A stretch of DNA of 64,000 nt from Branchiostoma floridae (GCF_000003815.2 NC_049992.1:11484753-11548752); one strand, 5' to 3'. Numbered from the stretch's first letter, positions 47,601 through 58,900 are shown. The notes: generated by a model not told the origin, from the letters alone. Program-made: numbers and translations.

Positions 47601-50600
47601 CGCTGCCTGAGAGTGTAATGCAGGGCTCTAGCCAGCATCCGTTTTCCTGTCAATTGACGGAAATTTGCTGCGTGTGACGGAAAAATTTTACAACTAATCC
47701 ATCAAGCTTGACAGACAAAAATCTGATAAAAGCTCCTTGATGGAAGCTACAGGCGACTTGGGGACGCCGTCCACGGTCGTAAAACTACTAAAACTACTGG
47801 TTTGCTGTTGTTATGATTGTTGACAATGTGTGTCTGTGCCCCATTTGCATACGATAATCTCATTAAAACCCGTTTTTCAAGGTACCCCGAACTCCTGGAA
47901 TAGTGTTTTCGCAACAATGGAAATTGGCTGACGAAAAAAAATTTCGAGCTGGCTAGAGCCCTGATGTAATGTATTTATCACATTTCCTAATGAATAAATA
48001 ATTGTGTGTAACATTACCTGAATAGACTCTGAAATTTAAAAAAAAAATTATTTTTAAATTAAGGGTCATTTCAGTTTGCATGGAACAAATTATGAAGGGA
48101 AAGATTTATACGGATTGTAAGACAGAAGAGCTTGTCATAAATAGGTAAAGATTCAAACAAGAACAAAGCATGTCCAGATCAAAAGTTACAAAATCAGAAT
48201 TACTAGTTGTGCTACAGTGACAGTAACTACAAATGTAGTTCTGCTGCAGTACCTACCCCACTTACCAAGTATCATTACAATCCATCCAGAGGTTCTAAAG
48301 TTATAGTGACCACAAATATCTGGAAACAAACACACAGACAGACACATATACAGACACACCAAAAACTATACCTCCATTTCTCATGGAGAAAACAAGCTAA
48401 TTTCAAAATATATTTTCTGTCCACACTTTTGTGCAATTTGTTTATTTTGTAATTGTAAGGGACCAAGGTATTAGACATACCTGAAAAATGAGAAGTTGAT
48501 TTAAGTAGAAACACCTTAATGATTAACCACAACTGAGAAATCATTAACTATTAGATTATAGACATTTATGACCCAAGGGAAAGTACACTTCTGCTTTACA
48601 AGTTACTGCTGTGCTTACAGACTATTTCAAAACAACCTGACTGGAAATTCCCATTTAGTCTTGATGTTATACTCATTTGTCGTATTTCATTAGGAATAAA
48701 AAGTCAGCCAGCTTCTAATTGATTTGTTTGTCAGTTTGTTTCAAAAACATCAGCAAACACTGTGTATGTGTTTTTGACATTTTGCAATTCTTTACTGTTT
48801 CCATGAACATTCAGACTGCACAAGTGCGCCCTCATGCAGTTTGTGCGGTATTGCGGGGTGTCAACTTTACCCAGGCCATGTACCAGAGCTTCATCGACCT
48901 CCAGGACAAGCTGCACCAGAACCTATGCAGGTCATACCAACATTTTCATATACTCTAATTGGGTCTAAATCTTGGAATTTTCATGGTTGATTTTATTTTC
49001 ATAGTTTTGTCAGGACTTCCAAATTATTCAAATTATCTCAAATTCATGACACAGAAATATTTCTCCCATGCAAGAGTACTGAACTACAGAATTGTTTCAA
49101 TCAAATGATATAAGACTTTGCAATGCCTCATAAACCACCTGTTCCCTCCCACCGCAAGTCATTGCATACTAATTAGATATTTTCAGTGAATGCTAAAAAA
49201 TCATCGGGGAAAATGTACACTTTTTCTCATTTTTGCACTCCCTCCCACCCGAAACTTAATCAATATACTATTTGAGCATTTTAGTTTTAAAAATGCCTCA
49301 AGGGGTGAAGCAGTACAATCAAGGTGCTGATATTTTCTTTTTCATGCCCACAGAAAGAGAAGCCTGGTTGCCATAGGAACCCATGACCTTGACACCATCC
49401 AAGGTCCCTTCATCTACAATGCAAAGCCACCGGCAGACATCAAGTTCAAGCCTCTCAACCAGACCAAGGAGTACACAGCTGTGGAGCTCATGCAATTATA
49501 CAAGGTTAGCCAGGGGGTTCTTCTCTTTCCTAAACATCCATGCCTGCAGGATTCCTGCTTGTGTCTGTTGTACGTGGTGGGATCAGAAGTGATTCAGAAG
49601 TTTAAATATCGAAATACAAGACAAGAGGAGAAATATACTTGAATCAAGCTAGAAGTTTTTCACAAGCAAAGACCACAGGAATGGTTTTGTTTGTAATTTT
49701 TCTTCTTGATCCTGTAGTCTGACAGCCATCTAAAGCACTTCCTTCACATTATTGAGGACAAGCCTGTGTACCCCATCATCTATGACCAGAATGGTGTGGT
49801 CCTGTCCATGCCACCTATAATCAATGGTAAGGAAGATACCATTTTTTGTTCAGGGTAGTAGCATCAAGTATTGAGTTTCATACATTATAGAAACTATTCC
49901 AATACTGGAATTGCCTAAATAATACTTTAAGATGCATTAGTGACAGGGCTATTGTGTACAAAAATATTAAGCAAACAGGAAACAATTTTTCATTTTCTAC
50001 ACATGACTCATACATATGTGAGGAAACTATGTCTTGACTGAGATTCTCCCAATACCAATTTCACCTTTTTAACTTTAAAATTATTTTTCTGCCATTCTTT
50101 TAACTAACATCCTTTCTAATGGTATTTTCCATAGGTGAGCATTCAAAGATTACACTGAACACCAAGAACATCTTCATCGAGTGTACGGCCACGGACCTGC
50201 ACAAGGCTAAGATGGTGCTGGACTCTCTGGTCACCATGTTTTCTGAGTACTGCCAGACACCGTTCACGTGAGTTCAACCAGCTTTTGTAATAAAAATTAT
50301 GATTTTGATGAAGAGTATTTGAGGCTGTTCATTTTTGAATGGATTTGAACTGATTTACTTGTTTCCTACTAAGAATTTGTATGAAAAATACAAAATGTTT
50401 TTATCTTTTTTTAACTTCACAGAGTGGAGTCTGGAGAAGTCATCACCCCAGATGGTACCAAGCTCACATATCCTGTAAGTAGAGAATAGGGCTTTTTGAA
50501 ATATATAACATTGATACAAAATCCAATAATCTAGTCATGGCACGTCTTTTAATTCCTTTTTTATGCGTTTAAGCAGTGTGATGGTGATGTTAATGAAACA

Positions 50601-53600
50601 TAAATTCTTACTAGTATTACGAGTATAAATCTGACTCTAATTACATATTGCATGAAGTGCTTTTCTTTTGACACTGTGCTCAGCAAAAAAATCAATTTTG
50701 GCTACTACATGCACTGTATGACAGACATTTTATTCACATGTTTGTTTCTTGTGATCAGAGGTTGTTAAGTAAAACATTCATGCCTTTTTTTGGCCATACG
50801 TGTACCTCAGGGGCAGGGCCTTCTCACTCTCTCTAAACTTTCTACTTTCTTTCACCAGGCTCTGCCCTACAGAGAGGAGATTGTTGATGTGGCCTGGATC
50901 AACAAAAGTGTGGGGATAAGGTTTGTTGTTTCTACTTTCTTCAAGTTGTTTTCATAAATCTATCCTAATATCCTTTTTGACCTTGTATTATTGTTCTCCT
51001 GAAACTTTAAAAATTCTATTCCTAAATGCAATATATGTCCTCACTGATGTTGATATGCAAGCTATGATTCATTTTTGTTTTTTGTAGTGAGAGTCCTGAG
51101 TCCATAGCCAAACTACTGACCAGGATGTGCTTGTCATCGGAGGTTGTGGAAGAGTCAAAGGTCAAAGTTGAGATCCCACCCACAAGATATGATATCCTTT
51201 TTCAACTACTGTTTTGGTTCAAAATTGATTGAAAGTGATAGGCATCTTGAGAGAAACACTGAAAAGACCATTCAACAAAAGTTTCTATTAGATCTATGTC
51301 AACCATTGTCAACCTAAATGCCTTTTGTTAAGTTTAGCGGTGTTTGTTTCCTTAACCATTCCCACATATCATCCATGCATGTGATATCATGGAGGATGTG
51401 GCTATAGGATATGGCTACAACAACATCCAGATGACCATACCTAAAACCAACACCATAGCAGACCAGGTGAGTCTTTCAAACATCAGAAGTATGATCTGTT
51501 ATAAAACATACCATGTGCACATATTGAAAGTCAAACGCTTTTGTTTGCATTTGAAGATGATCTAGAGGGGAAGGGCCCGGCAGCAAATAGAATTGTTTGA
51601 CATGGTTCTGGTTAATTCTTACTAAAACAGAATTATAGTTGTTTACGAGATAGGATGGAAGAAAACTTCAAAAAGGAACAACTTTCACAATTTTAAATTT
51701 ATATATAATATACAAAAGTTTAAACCCATTTGTAATATGTCATGTTAAGTGCTACTCTTGAGTCTTGACATGCTAAATATGCAGTAATATTGCCTGTTTA
51801 TGCTTTCATAACCTATGTTGATATAATCATGGACATTATATATACAATTTGTCTTGATTTTTTGCATTTTTAGTTTGGGCTGAATAAGGTCGCAGACCTC
51901 CTGAGACAAGACATCGCAGCTGCAGGCTTCACAGAGGTTCTGTCCTTCTCATTGGTAAGACAGCATCAACATCATTTCATAAACTGTTGTTTGACCAATC
52001 AAAAGTTGTGTTACATACATGTTTGCCTGATGAATAAAGAACACAAAAGACACCCATGTACAAAGTTTGTACAATGTATGTATTGATGTGTTTCTGATTC
52101 TTTGATGCTTGTTGCATGTTCTTCTGTTAGTATAAGACAAAGTCCTTTCCATGATGCATAATTGGCATGTTGAAAATTATTAATACAAATATGTTTTACA
52201 TGCTTATAAAGTGATTGTGTTACCTTCCAGTGTTCTAGAGATGATGTAGCAGGGAAACTGAACAAAGACATTGACTCCTCTGGAGCTGTTCACATTGCCA
52301 ACCCCAAAACCCTAGAATTTCAGGTAAGAAATACAACATTTCCCAAACTGAATATAATAGACAAGTTTACATTTTACATACTGACTAACAACTTACAAGG
52401 TCTTATTTTTAGACACCACAAAAGGTTGTTTTATACAAATGATAGTTTAATAGATTATGAATCTAGTTGTTCAATGAAGTTACTAACATTAATTGATAGT
52501 AATTACAACAGTAATTGTTGCCATGGTTACAGATTGCTAGAACAACCTTGCTTCCAGGCATCCTGAAGACTGTTGCCTCCAACAAGAAGATGCCTCTGCC
52601 CATGAAACTGTTTGAGATCTCAGATATCATGCTACAGGACAAGGACAAAGGTTGGTTCTACAAGCTATGTTCTTTAGCCATTATCTGTCACAATTTTCTC
52701 TATGTCCTCTTTAGTAAATTCATTTTTGGTCAAATCTCTTGTTACACATTTTATAGTGAATGTGAAATGCTAATTGTAAAATTCATTTATGATTAAAAAA
52801 ATGTATAGAAATAAGTTCCAAAATGTGAAATTTGTTTTTTACATATTAAGCAACAATACTGGAATAATGGAATATTTGTATTTGGTATTGATGTATGGGA
52901 ACCATGGCAATTCTATGTGCACTGAGGTCTGGTACTTCTCTGTAACTCTTCCTACTTTGTTGTAGATGTTGGTGCGAGGAATGAGCGCCACTTCTGTGCG
53001 GTGTACTACAACAAGAACCCCGGGTTTGAGATCATCCACGGCCTGCTGGACAGGTTCATGCAGCTGTTGGAGGTTCCCTACAGTAAGGAGGGGAGTGGCT
53101 ACTTCATCAGGGCAGCTGATGGTCAGTCCTGGCGTCAAGTCCTTCTATTTCACCTTAAAAAATTATTCATCCTTAAAGTGTACACTTAACAGCTGTTGGG
53201 ATCTTTCTTATTTTCTTTGCATTCCTTCAATGACCTAAGACGAATGGGTAAGTTTGGAGTAAGTTAGACGTCCTGCTATAACGTTTTGCAACTATTGCAA
53301 GGAATCTCAAACTACTATTCAAGTGATTACAAATTGGGAAGGGGCAAACTAGAGGAAACATGAAATATATGTATTTTCCAAACGGGTCATAAGACCTTGT
53401 TCTGAATGTTAACTGTTTCAGTTGTACATGTAGACTGCTCTCATCTTGATACAGAATCTTGATGCTGTAAACTATGTGAAGTTCACTCTTTCTTGAGTTC
53501 AGACACTGACAGTGTTTTGTCTACCTTTGGCAGTCCAGCTGCTAATGCTGTTTAAAAGTTGATATAGATAGAAGAATTTAAAAAAACTGTTTGTCCTCTC

Positions 53601-53757
53601 CACAGATCCCACCTTCTTCCCCGGGCGCTGTGCAGAGGTTGTAGTGAAAGCTCAGGTGGTGGGAAAGCTGGGAGTTCTTCATCCTGATGTCATCACCAAG
53701 TTTGAACTCAACAATCCATGTGCAGCTCTGGAAATCAACCTCGAAGCACTGCTTTAA
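26617..53757 (+). CDS. FARSB: Cytosolic phenylalanine--tRNA ligase beta subunit
   Basis: Beta subunit of the cytosolic (alpha-beta)2 PheRS that charges tRNA-Phe. Eighteen exons: 26617-26674, 27003-27058, 27762-27856, 28387-28443, 28731-28803, 48815-48930, 49354-49504, 49718-49826, 50135-50267, 50423-50474, 50859-50920, 51088-51191, 51366-51466, 51874-51954, 52231-52323, 52533-52650, 52966-53121, 53606-53757, giving an uninterrupted 588 aa (human is 589). The start [90 protein letters not shown] and FFPGRCAE follow the human protein closely from end to end. Expected order is an N-terminal arm, B3/B4 editing domain (about 120-275), B5 domain (about 300-370) and a catalytic-like core. Intron 12 (51192-51365) is AT-AC with a U12 branch site. 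Intron 5 is 20 kb and carries three TLR genes on the other strand. Confidence 0.97.
28959..33072 (-). CDS. Toll-like receptor, copy 1 of 3 (nested in FARSB intron 5)
   Basis: Two coding exons: 33072-32955 encodes the start and signal peptide (hydrophobic core [11 protein letters not shown]), and 31747-28959 encodes the rest, about 968 aa in total. An untranslated exon probably ends at 33430 (CAG, then GTAGGT). The ectodomain has more than 20 leucine-rich repeats and a single cysteine-rich C-cap (CDCQIEW...C...C), the layout of vertebrate-type TLRs. One membrane span follows ([15 protein letters not shown]) and then a TIR domain (about 800-950). TIR landmarks: YDAFVAYSS (box 1), [10 protein letters not shown] (box 2/BB loop, Gly where MyD88-using TLRs usually have Pro) and LFWARL (box 3). 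Pattern recognition and TIR-adaptor signalling are inferred from the family. The large exon could start at an in-frame TTG, but the splice acceptor there joins in frame to the signal-peptide exon. Confidence 0.93.
31748..33637. repeat. Segmental duplication, TLR 5' region (partner 40628-42667)
   Basis: The intron, signal-peptide exon, 5'UTR exon and upstream flank of TLR copy 1 are almost identical to those of copy 2, apart from a few substitutions, small indels and the N gap. Similarity stops at TGATAAT (33637), where a 3.3 kb insertion begins on this side. Confidence 0.9.
32399..32729. mobile_element. MITE with CAGGGCTC termini, copy in TLR 1 intron
   Basis: The terminal inverted repeats are CAGGGCTCAAAATAC and GTATTTCGAGCCCTG. 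They are flanked by the direct 5-bp CTAGT (32394-32398 and 32730-32734). The interior repeats the word GTGCAGGT or its complement many times and has no ORF. The same insertion is at 41432-41758 in the TLR 2 intron with the same flanks, and absent from TLR 3, so it preceded the TLR 1/TLR 2 duplication. Confidence 0.75.
33720..34530. repeat. About 163-bp tandem repeat array
   Basis: Units contain CTGTACCCTGGTATTACAA, AATGAGCTGAAATTTGGCAC and CAAAATGCTTATTTTTGCGA. The CTGTACC marker recurs at 33889, 34053, 34216 and 34379, which is 163-164 bp apart, with a more diverged unit before. A further unit start occurs at 35002. The long minus-strand reading frame over this array follows from the repeat period, not from coding selection. 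Confidence 0.85.
34379..35730. repeat. Two direct repeats of about 0.6-0.7 kb, each with a CCAAT-box block
   Basis: About 34379-34985 and 35002-35730 share, in order, CTGTACCCTGGTAT, AGCCAATCAGCGAAGAGG, TAATTAATATTCATAAGCGG, GCATTTTAG.CTATT, ATCTA.GATAATCG.AGCAGT and GTTGTTGACGGTCT near the end. The second copy has extra GC-rich sequence (about 35330-35440). CCAATCA followed by an AT-rich block resembles a promoter, perhaps from a mobile element; no transcript is evident. Confidence 0.7.
36966..37838. repeat. Segmental duplication, TLR 3' flank (partner 42668-43515)
   Basis: The sequence downstream of TLR copy 2 is almost identical to that downstream of copy 3, starting ACACAATATGTCTGTATGGG and running into the stop codon, with small indels. 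TLR copy 1's 3' flank is only weakly similar. Confidence 0.88.
37839..42101 (-). CDS. Toll-like receptor, copy 2 of 3 (nested in FARSB intron 5)
   Basis: Same gene structure as copy 1: signal-peptide exon 42101-41984 (start [10 protein letters not shown]) and large exon 40627-37839, about 968 aa. A 5'UTR exon probably ends at 42460. The first quarter of the ectodomain is almost identical to copy 1. The middle LRRs differ strongly, for example [12 protein letters not shown] against [12 protein letters not shown]. The C-cap, membrane span and TIR domain are again close. TIR landmarks are [20 protein letters not shown] and LFWARL. The reading frame is intact. The assembly gap at 40734-40833 lies in the intron, not in coding sequence. 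Confidence 0.93.
40734..40833. other. Assembly gap (100 N)
   Basis: Exactly 100 N, the usual placeholder for a gap of unknown size. It lies in the intron of TLR copy 2. Confidence 0.99.
41432..41758. mobile_element. MITE with CAGGGCTC termini, copy in TLR 2 intron
   Basis: Same element and same CTAGT flanks (41427-41431, 41759-41763) as the MITE in TLR copy 1, carried along by the gene duplication. The left end differs slightly (CAGGGCTCAAAGTCC). Confidence 0.72.
42668..43515. repeat. Segmental duplication, TLR 3' flank (partner 36966-37838)
   Basis: Near-identical to the 3' flank of TLR copy 2. The junction at 42667/42668 joins the 5' flank of copy 2 directly to the 3' flank of copy 3 and serves as the empty site for the 3.3-kb insertion between copies 1 and 2. 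Confidence 0.88.
43516..47082 (-). CDS. Toll-like receptor, copy 3 of 3 (nested in FARSB intron 5; interrupted by an assembly gap)
   Basis: Signal-peptide exon 47082-46980 (34 codons, five fewer than copies 1 and 2) and large exon 46359-43516. A 5'UTR exon probably ends at 47266. The 100-N gap at 45099-45198 splits the LRR region, so two open frames appear, but the corresponding stretch in copy 2 is 45 bp, a multiple of 3, and both sides are in frame with copy 2. The gene is therefore probably intact. The middle LRRs are close to copy 2. In the TIR domain, [20 protein letters not shown] matches copy 1 while [10 protein letters not shown] and [13 protein letters not shown] match copy 2, which makes it a mosaic. 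The upstream region is diverged from the other two copies and lacks the CTAGT-flanked MITE. Confidence 0.9.
45099..45198. other. Assembly gap (100 N) inside TLR copy 3
   Basis: Exactly 100 N. By comparison with copy 2 the missing coding sequence should be about 45 bp, so the N run overstates the gap and is out of frame. Confidence 0.99.
47267..48814. other. Rest of FARSB intron 5, right of the TLR cluster
   Basis: Contains the probable 5'UTR exon and promoter region of TLR copy 3 (about 47267-47480) and one hAT-type MITE. The remainder up to the FARSB exon 6 acceptor is AT-rich with no exon, RNA gene or further repeat recognised. Confidence 0.6.
47621..47963. mobile_element. hAT-type MITE
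   Basis: Perfect 16-bp terminal inverted repeats CAGGGCTCTAGCCAGC at both ends, flanked by GTGTAATG (47613-47620) and ATGTAATG (47964-47971), an 8-bp target duplication with one difference. CAGGG-type ends and 8-bp duplications are characteristic of hAT transposons. Length 343 bp, non-coding. Confidence 0.82.
51192..51365 (+). other. FARSB: U12-type AT-AC intron in FARSB
   Basis: The donor is ATATCCTTTTT and the acceptor ends CCCAC. The branch site TTCCTTAAC (51348-51356) lies about 10 nt before the 3' end. All three match the U12 (minor spliceosome) consensus. Using them joins PPTRYD to IIHACD in frame, exactly as in the human protein; no GT-AG pair does this. Confidence 0.95.
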
Positions 53758-54937
53758 CCAATCAGCTGTTAGCTTTAGGGTGGTGTAGTATCCTATAGGA
53801 AGTGGCTATGATTATCCCATCATGCAGCATCCTCTTAGAATGTCAAATATGGGCATGAAGCTTATCATGTGACCATGCAATTCTGTCACATTCAGAATGA
53901 TTACTCCATCAGCTTTGCAACCTTGTGTCTGGCAAAGAACAGTCATGAGATATTGCATGAAAAGGGCTTTATTCCACTTTAAGAACATATTGAACAATTT
54001 GCTGGAAGTAATGTGACTGACAGTCCAATGTATGCTCAAAGGTAGTATGTAGGAATGGATATTGGAGGGAACAACAACAGTAATATATAAGTTAAGGAAA
54101 AGGGGCATAGACAAGAGAAGGGTAGGGATTAATAAGGGTAATATAAGGTTTCTTGGGAGACACTGTAAGATGTAAATTGGTACCATATCTGTGGTTCAGA
54201 TATGGCCACAGACTAGTCAATGTGGGAAAACTGTGTACTATAATTAAAACAGGCTACTTGGTGAGATGACCCTGCTTCCCCTATGTGTGATGCTACAGTA
54301 TGAGGAACCTACAATATGAGATCTTCACAAAATTATCCAATTGGCAACTATGAACACTTCCTTGTAGAATGACTAGATAGTAATTGTCAAAATCTATGTT
54401 ATACAGTACAGCCACCATCCATGGATGAAGGTCCTTTTGTGTGAAAATAGCTTGTCACTGGTGACGTTTGGCTCAGGGTGTCACAATCTTGTCAATGATG
54501 GGTAGATAGTTTTAATATCTAACGTTTGAAATGCTTAAATGAATGGCAGGACTGTAAAATTTGACATGGGAGTGAGACTCAACATTTGTTAATGAAAATA
54601 TCTACAAAATCTTATATTTCGAATTTTGTGTAGTTTAAGTGTGTATGAAGATGATTTTAATATCTACATGCCTATATTTGTCATTATCATTACTTGATAC
54701 TACATTCTGTAGGCTTATGCACTTTTCATGCCATAACAGAAAGTGCATTATAAGGTGTTATTTTGCAGATGAAATATTGAAATATACCGTTACTCTCTTA
54801 CTCAAAAAAAAATTTCTATGCGCATGTATGACAAAAAGTTAAAAGAAGTTTCCTGTTTTGAACAATTTTCCTGATAGTTATAACATTACCAATCTGCTAA
54901 GACTTGTAACATTGACCTAAAGCTGCCCATTGCTATG

Positions 54938-54943
54938 AATAAA
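54938..54943 (+). terminator. FARSB: Polyadenylation signal, probably of FARSB
   Basis: AATAAA about 1.18 kb after the FARSB stop codon, the best-placed canonical signal on this strand. Confidence 0.5.
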
Positions 54944-55119
54944 GGACCAACTTTCAGTACTTCTGATGACAGATTTGTTTTACTTTGAAAGTTTTTGGTA
55001 GTTTACTGCCTATACTTTGAATGACATTACCAGCGTGGTTATCCCTTCCTGTCCCAGGTGCATATCTTGTATGTAAACAGTGCAATTCCTGTGCTGCAAA
55101 AATACCACAGACATGATTA

Positions 55120-55400
55120 TATAACTGGCGCTAGCGCTGAACATGTACTACAGGTCACAAACGTTTTTAATGTCATTGTCCGTAGCGCTGAATAAGTGCT
55201 AACGTTACAGACACTTACGTTACCGTTCCCGGTGCTGAATTAGGTAGTGTCCCTGTCCCTGGTGCTGAAAAAGTGTTACATACAGTATCATCCCTGTGCT
55301 GTAACTAATACGGACATTATACCATCCCAATCCCTTGTGCTGAATAAGTAGTACAGACACTGCACGCTGTCGTTGGCGCTGAGTGAGTATGTCACAGACA
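55120..55400. repeat. Degenerate GCTGAA-containing repeat
   Basis: Several loose copies of GGTGCTGAA or GCGCTGAA followed by a TAAGT or GTTACA word, spaced roughly 40-60 bp. One copy (CCCTGTCCCTGGTGCTGAA) matches the unit of the minisatellite near 9.5-10.1 kb. Weakly conserved. Confidence 0.5.
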
Positions 55401-55922
55401 CCCCCTACCACATGACACCACAGTCATTTGTGTTTTTATTCTTCTGGTGATCAGCAACGTACCAGGTACTGTAACCATGGCGAGTAAATGCAAACGTCAG
55501 CACTATTTTTAGAAAGGTTGTGTTATCATGTAACACATCCTATTTGTTACAACACTAACTGTTGTTACGTTTGAAAAAGTGTGGACGATTATGATTTCGA
55601 ATGACCCCACGTAAGGTCACAGTCGAACAACTGGAATTACGTGATATTCGATAGTTGTGACATTGCCACATTCGAATTCGATCGTTCCATTGGAACCTTG
55701 ATTAGAACAGAACAATAAGTTCTTCGAACGCACGGAAATGGAACACTCATTTAAATCGACAATTAACGGTAATTACAACAACATTATGGCATATTACTAG
55801 ACTCTTGATTGGGGCAAAGACAACAAACAACGTGTGCTGCAAGAAAGGTTTTCGTTTCAAACGTAATTCGGTAGTGAGTTCTGGAAGCAGTTTTGGCGGG
55901 AAGGAAGGGAACACCTGATGAA

Positions 55923-58900
55923 ATGGCGGAGGGGGACAAGGTGACCCGTTCCAGCGCCACAGAACTTGTCCAGAATCTAGACATCTCATCTTTGGATGGA
56001 GACACGGCGAAAGTACTTCTCAACAAGATTCTCACAAGTCTTGAAGATGTTGCCAAGATGAAGTCGTCAACCACGACCGCTGATGAACAAAAGCATGTCT
56101 CTTCTCCTCCGGACGAAGTCAGACGAGCATCTGAAATATTGTTGGGCATGAAGGGCGTCGACCAATCAAATCCCGCCTTGTCTCAGGGCGCTGAAAATCG
56201 AAATCAGACCGGAGCAAACAAGGCCAATGGTACGTAAGAGTGTACAAAAGTAAGATCTACCTACATGTAAGGGACGCCATGGTAAAGGGTAGCTTTGCAT
56301 AAAAACGAAAAGGATACGATACGGATGTAAATAGAAGTAAGAGAGTTAAATAGCAAATATGGGAACATATTCCTGCAACGATAAGGCAAAACAAAATTGG
56401 TCGCTATTGTCAGGGTATAATTAGCTAGGTTGAAGTTTTCGATAGAAGAATTTATCTAAATTTACCCTTTTCCAGCACCTTCTTCTTCCGATGACCTCGC
56501 TTCCCGCACCAAGAGCGCCATCTCCACACTGGCAGATCTGTGCACGGCGCTGAGAGATGTTGAGCCGCAGGTACCTCTGGTGTTATGATACGTTATTATA
56601 TAGGCTGGATCCATGGAATAAGACTGGATCCATGGAATAATCAGAAGAGGATTTTGAACCCGTCAAAAATTCGGACCATCCAAAAGCTCCCCTGGCGTAC
56701 AATGTTTTATTGCACCATAAAGTATCCCACTCGACTTATTGCATTTTGAAAGAAATTGGATCTACTGATAGACAAACAGAAGCAACTCCATTGCATTAGC
56801 TAGGTGTCTTTTTATTTCGCAAAATATGATTGAAATGTGCGATAGTCTTGCAGAAAGTGACAGCATTGTACACTCGCAAAATGCGAGAAACATATTATTA
56901 CCTAACATCGCATCGGTTTGTTATTGAAATGTGTTTATAACGATTTGTTATCAGGTTGTTAACGAAGTACTCCCTCAGCGTTACCATCACTTGGTTCCTT
57001 CCACATCGGCACCCGCTGTCAACGTTGTTCAAGAAGTGAGCTCGAGAATTCCTGTTTCCAAAGTCAGTTCAGAACACACTGCTGGTACTGAAACTCCTGC
57101 ACTTCCGTCCTCGGTCGCTGGTGCTCAAGTTCCATCTCCAAAAGTATGAACACATATGAATTTCCTTTGAAGTTCTAACTTCAAGAATGGACATATACAG
57201 AGTTGAATCGTAAACTTTTTCAACAAACACGTACAAGTTGCGACTTATCAAACTTTATCGTTCACTTTTCAGTAGAAAGTAGAACAGTGCATTTAGCTAC
57301 CAAGCTTTCGTATACAGTAATGGGTTTCCATGCAAGTCTGATTTCATGTAATGATCTTGTGTGCATCCTTCCGCAGAGGATCTTCATTCCCGGTAAGACT
57401 ACGATCCGCCCGATGCCTGATTACTGCCGAGTAATCTTCCACCCATCGAGTCCAGACATGGACAACAGGAAACGTAGGGCCAGGACTGTCTTCTCAGCAC
57501 AACAGGTGGGCAACTAACTTCAAAATCCATTATTCAGTTACAAAATGCTGCGTCTTTTGAAATTTGATCAATCACTTTGAATATCTTAAAGTGTTTTAGT
57601 ATCAAGAATTGATTTAATCCATATTCCCCTTCTCCGAACTCTGCTTAGTTGAAACGTTTGGAGGAAGAGTACAAGAAGTGCAGCTACCCTGACAAGGAAC
57701 GTCGCCAAACCGTGGCGGAGGCTACAGGACTGACGGAGGGATGCGTGCGGATATGGTACCAGAACAGACGAGCTAAGGACCACAGGTAGGGTCATCCACC
57801 TTTCGAACATCACCATCTTACACAGTTAACATCTTATCTTATACATAGTGTACAGTTAACAAAATAATCATTCTTAATATTGATACTGATCGGAATATTT
57901 GAACATTTGCTCTATCGTGATGACTCAAGAAATCTGCGTGTAGATCATTTTACCGCAAGATTCTTGAATAAAATATTTGTGTTTATTCTCTTATAGACTG
58001 AAAGATTCAGAAAGGCAGCGTGAAGGCATGTCAGTGTCGTCAACGTCACAGCCGGAAATGTCAGGCAACCTTTCGTCACGTCCGGTAGAACCTGTCAGGT
58101 TGCCTCAATCAGAGACGGCTCCACCAACAACACTCAATCGGGCTGAGGAGGCTGCGATGGAGGCGTTGGTTAACTTATCCTCTACAACTTCTACAAGGAC
58201 GACGGCTGCAAATAACCCCCAGAATAACCTCGATTCTGCAGCACAGAGTGACGAAGCATTGTCTGGATTTGATACGAAGCCTTCCGTGACCGAAGGCGCT
58301 TCACCATGCAAAAACAAGAATGCAGCTTCGACTTTAGAACACGCAAAGCAAAGCACCGTTGCTAATCTTCAGCTAGCTCAGGGGATCAAAGAACAGCCAC
58401 AAATAAGACAGACTAAGCAGGACAGTAATAGCAAGTTGATTCCAGCGGCGTATACATCGACCATTGACAAACAGTCAGGCGATCTGCGGTCAGCTCCGAG
58501 CGAACACGTGGAGAAGACGTCGCGTACGTCCAGCCAACCGTCGCAGAGAGCGATGATTGCCTCCCTTGTCGCACAAACGATGAGACATGCGGAAGGTCTG
58601 GACAGTAAGAGATCAGCGGTACCTATTGCGGTGGTCAACATCCCCATTGTTCGACTGGAAGGTAACGCAGACAAATGTGCAGCTGGTTCAGCAAAGGGTT
58701 CTGAGAAAATGAAGCATGTGCCATGTGTTGCCGTTACTGCAAGGGTTGGACCAGGAGGTTCCAAAAGAGGGGATTCGCCACTACAGTCTGGAGAAGTCGT
58801 ACACCGTGCTGCCTCCATTGGAATCCCCTTTCATGCCCTTCAGTTTCAAAATCAGTGGACAAAGAAATCTCCAACCTTAAGTCAAAGGAATGATTCTTCA

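Larger units (their letters stand above)
53758..55922. other. FARSB 3'UTR and intergenic region before the homeobox gene
   Basis: The first about 1.2 kb is probably FARSB 3'UTR, ending near the AATAAA at 54938-54943. Then follow a degenerate repeat (55120-55400) and the presumed promoter region of the homeobox gene. No coding exon is seen. Confidence 0.65.
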
